Part shown: piece by piece, positions 59,660 through 64,000 of the stretch | How positions within the stretch are numbered: the first letter of the stretch is position 1 | How the letters are laid out: each line of letters begins with the position of its first letter | NCBI RefSeq assembly: GCF_030718205.1 | Contig: NZ_JAUZQF010000013.1 | Coordinates: 186,001-250,000, forward strand | Reading direction: 5' to 3' | Source of the DNA: Nonomuraea turcica | GTDB taxonomy: Bacteria; Actinomycetota; Actinomycetes; Streptosporangiales; Streptosporangiaceae | Length of the DNA stretch: 64,000 nucleotides | Notes under the pieces: model-generated | The model's input: only the letters and a program-made list of their open reading frames with translations | Told to the model about the DNA's origin: nothing | Databases searched by the model: none | Position numbers and translations under genes: made by a program

Positions 59660-61221
59660 ACACGGTGTCGCTGTTCGCGCGGCTGAAGCTCCGGCTGCTG
59701 GCCGGCAACCTGCGCGGCGACCTTCAGCGCAAGCTCGGGTTCATCTTCACCCTGATCATGGCCACCGGTCTGGCCGCGCTCGGCTTCCTCCTGATGAGCC
59801 TGCTCCGGCTGGCGCCCGGCGACATCAGGACCTCGCTCGTGATCGTGGCGTTCGCGTTCTTCCTGTTCGCCTGGATGATCGTGCCGCTGATGGCGTTCGG
59901 CCTGGACGACACGCTCGATCCGGCCAAGTTGTCGTTGTTCCCGCTGCGGACGCGCACGTTGGCGGTCGGCATGTTCACCGCGTCCGTGACGGGCGTCTGG
60001 CCGGCCGCGATGCTGATCGTCACGGTCGGCGCGTTGATCGCGCTGCCTGTCAACATCGGCGGCGTGCTGCTCGGCGTGCCGGCCGTGCTGCTGCAGTTCG
60101 CGCTCTGCGTGGTGACATCACGGCTGATCACCACGTCGTTGTCGAGCGCGCTGCGCACCCGGCGCGGTCGTGACGTGCTGGCCGTGGCCGCCCTGCTCGT
60201 GGTGGTGCTCGCGCAGCTGCCCAACCTGGTGTTGAACCGCGGCTTCGGCGACCCGGAGGCGATGCTGCACCAGATGGCAGCCGTGCTCCGGTGGACCCCG
60301 CCGGGCATGGCCGCGCACGCGATCGCCGACGGCGGCCTGGCCGGGCTGGCCGAACTCGCGTTCCTGGCGTTGCTGGTCGTGGCGCTCGGCTGGCTGTGGA
60401 TCAAAGCACTGAGCCGTGCGCTGGTCATGCCGGACGTCTCCACCCAGGCGGCCTCCGTACGCAGGGAAACCGGACTGGTGGACCGGATCCTGCCGGACGG
60501 GCCGCTGGCCGCCGTGGTCACCAAGGAGCTGAAGTACATCAGGCGCGAGCCGAGGTTCCGCGTGGGCTGGTTCAGCGCCGTCGTGGTCACGCTCGTGTTG
60601 TCGTTCTCGCTGAGCAACACGTCGGATGGGCCGCCGGGGCCGGGCCTGCCGATCGTGATCGCAACGGTCGGCGCCCTGATGATCGCCCTGCAGTCGGGCA
60701 ACGCGTTCGGCATCGACGGCCGCTCGCTCTGGATGAACGCCGTGACGTTCGGCTCCGAGCGCAGCCTGGCCGCGGACCTGGCCGGGCGCCACCTGGCCAA
60801 CGCGCTGGTCGCGGTGCCGCTGCTCGCCGTGATCGCGGTCTGCGCGGGCCTGTTCGCCGGCCACCCGGCGGCGATCCTGCCGGCGATGCTGGCCGGCTGG
60901 GGCGCGCTCGGGATCGGCCTCGGCGTCGGCTCCGTGACCAGCGTCGTGCTGCCCTACTCCGTGCCGGAGCGGATGAACGCCTTCAGCGGCGCCGCTCCCG
61001 GGCAGGGCGGGCAGGCGTTCGCCTCCTCCATGGGCGCGATGCTCGGGATCGCGCTGCTGTCGCTGCCGTTCGTGGTCCCCCTCATGTTCGGGCTCCTGTG
61101 GGTCAGCGTGCTCGCGCCGTTCTACGGGCTGCTGGCCGAGGTGCTCGGCAGGCGGCTGGCCGCCAAGATCGGCTTCGGCCGGCTCCCCGAGCTGCTCGGG
61201 GCCGTGTCGAAGGCCTCCTGA
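59656..61221 (+). CDS. ABC transporter permease
   Basis: 521 residues with about twelve membrane helices: two near residues 32-80, four between 105 and 260, and six between 295 and 500. The start overlaps the ATPase stop (ATGA). It lacks a signal peptide or large ectodomain, as in exporter-type permeases. With its partner it forms a two-gene exporter of unknown substrate. Confidence 0.85.
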   Translation: MNTVSLFARLKLRLLAGNLRGDLQRKLGFIFTLIMATGLAALGFLLMSLLRLAPGDIRTSLVIVAFAFFLFAWMIVPLMAFGLDDTLDPAKLSLFPLRTRTLAVGMFTASVTGVWPAAMLIVTVGALIALPVNIGGVLLGVPAVLLQFALCVVTSRLITTSLSSALRTRRGRDVLAVAALLVVVLAQLPNLVLNRGFGDPEAMLHQMAAVLRWTPPGMAAHAIADGGLAGLAELAFLALLVVALGWLWIKALSRALVMPDVSTQAASVRRETGLVDRILPDGPLAAVVTKELKYIRREPRFRVGWFSAVVVTLVLSFSLSNTSDGPPGPGLPIVIATVGALMIALQSGNAFGIDGRSLWMNAVTFGSERSLAADLAGRHLANALVAVPLLAVIAVCAGLFAGHPAAILPAMLAGWGALGIGLGVGSVTSVVLPYSVPERMNAFSGAAPGQGGQAFASSMGAMLGIALLSLPFVVPLMFGLLWVSVLAPFYGLLAEVLGRRLAAKIGFGRLPELLGAVSKAS

Positions 61222-61330
61222 CCAGTGTCTCCCGCCGCTCCTCCAGGCGACGGCACTCCCTCGCAGTGGTCTAGTCCAATTGGTGAGACCGGTCTACGGG
61301 CACTTCGGGCGACTAGATACCCTTCGAGAC
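61222..61330. other. intergenic region before ppc
   Basis: 109 nt with no gene. TAGATA lies at 61314-61319, 11 nt before the chosen ATG, and could be a -10 element for a leaderless or short-leader message; no -35 at standard distance is seen. No hairpin terminator for the ABC genes stands out. Confidence 0.35.
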
Positions 61331-63952
<2,622 letters not shown>

Positions 63953-64000
63953 CGACGGCTCCGGCGAAGGTCCTTTGGCGGAAGGGCGGGCGGCGGGGGA

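Overview
The window is high-GC actinobacterial chromosome, and gene content points to a filamentous member such as the Streptosporangiales (Nonomuraea-like). This placement is an inference from acyl-CoA carboxylase alpha/beta/epsilon subunits, an actinobacterial type VII secretion (T7SS/ESX-type) locus, SapA-like domains and an actinobacterial Tad locus. No rRNA, tRNA, CRISPR array, insertion sequence or phage gene was recognised.

Layout. 1-5 kb: a truncated GNAT acetyltransferase, a small hypothetical gene, a membrane protein with a glycine-rich tail, and an SDR reductase followed by a biotin carboxylase/BCCP alpha subunit. 5-38 kb: a large T7SS locus. It holds a WXG100 protein, the mycosin protease MycP, a membrane pseudokinase, a WXG100-transglycosylase fusion with a small partner, EccC divergent from EccD, a 1980-residue repeat protein with a WXG100-like head, small EspC/YbaB-like genes, a six-gene operon of WXG100 and PPE-like substrates, two further PPE/WXG-like genes, EccB, an M23 endopeptidase and a second EssC-like FHA-FtsK ATPase. 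An O-methyltransferase sits inside this block. 38.6-48.9 kb: a Tad/Flp pilus operon of tightly overlapping genes: CpaB-like, CpaE-like, CpaF, TadB, TadC, a Flp-like pilin, TadE/TadE/TadG-like pseudopilins, a membrane LysM-BTAD protein, a lipoprotein and a secreted protein. 48.9-57 kb: MarR plus an MFS exporter, an Rpn-like nuclease, Ogt and Ada-AlkA repair proteins, a frameshifted MFS gene with a divergent ArsR-type regulator, and an NYN-domain protein. 57-64 kb: acyl-CoA carboxylase epsilon and beta subunits, an ABC exporter pair and PEP carboxylase.

How the genes could work together. EccB, EccC, EccD and MycP would form the core secretion machine. The WXG100 pairs and the PPE-like proteins with acidic or Trp-containing C-terminal tails are the expected substrates. 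The WXG-transglycosylase fusion and the M23 protein would remodel peptidoglycan. The pseudokinase and the M23 protein share the same four-cysteine extracellular C-terminal domain, which ties them into one surface module. The Tad operon next door would add a second surface apparatus. No EccE was recognised. The least explained item is the 1980-residue protein: a WXG100-like and membrane-associated head, then a proline-rich linker, then about five or six diverged copies of a beta-rich unit, with no recognisable toxin domain.
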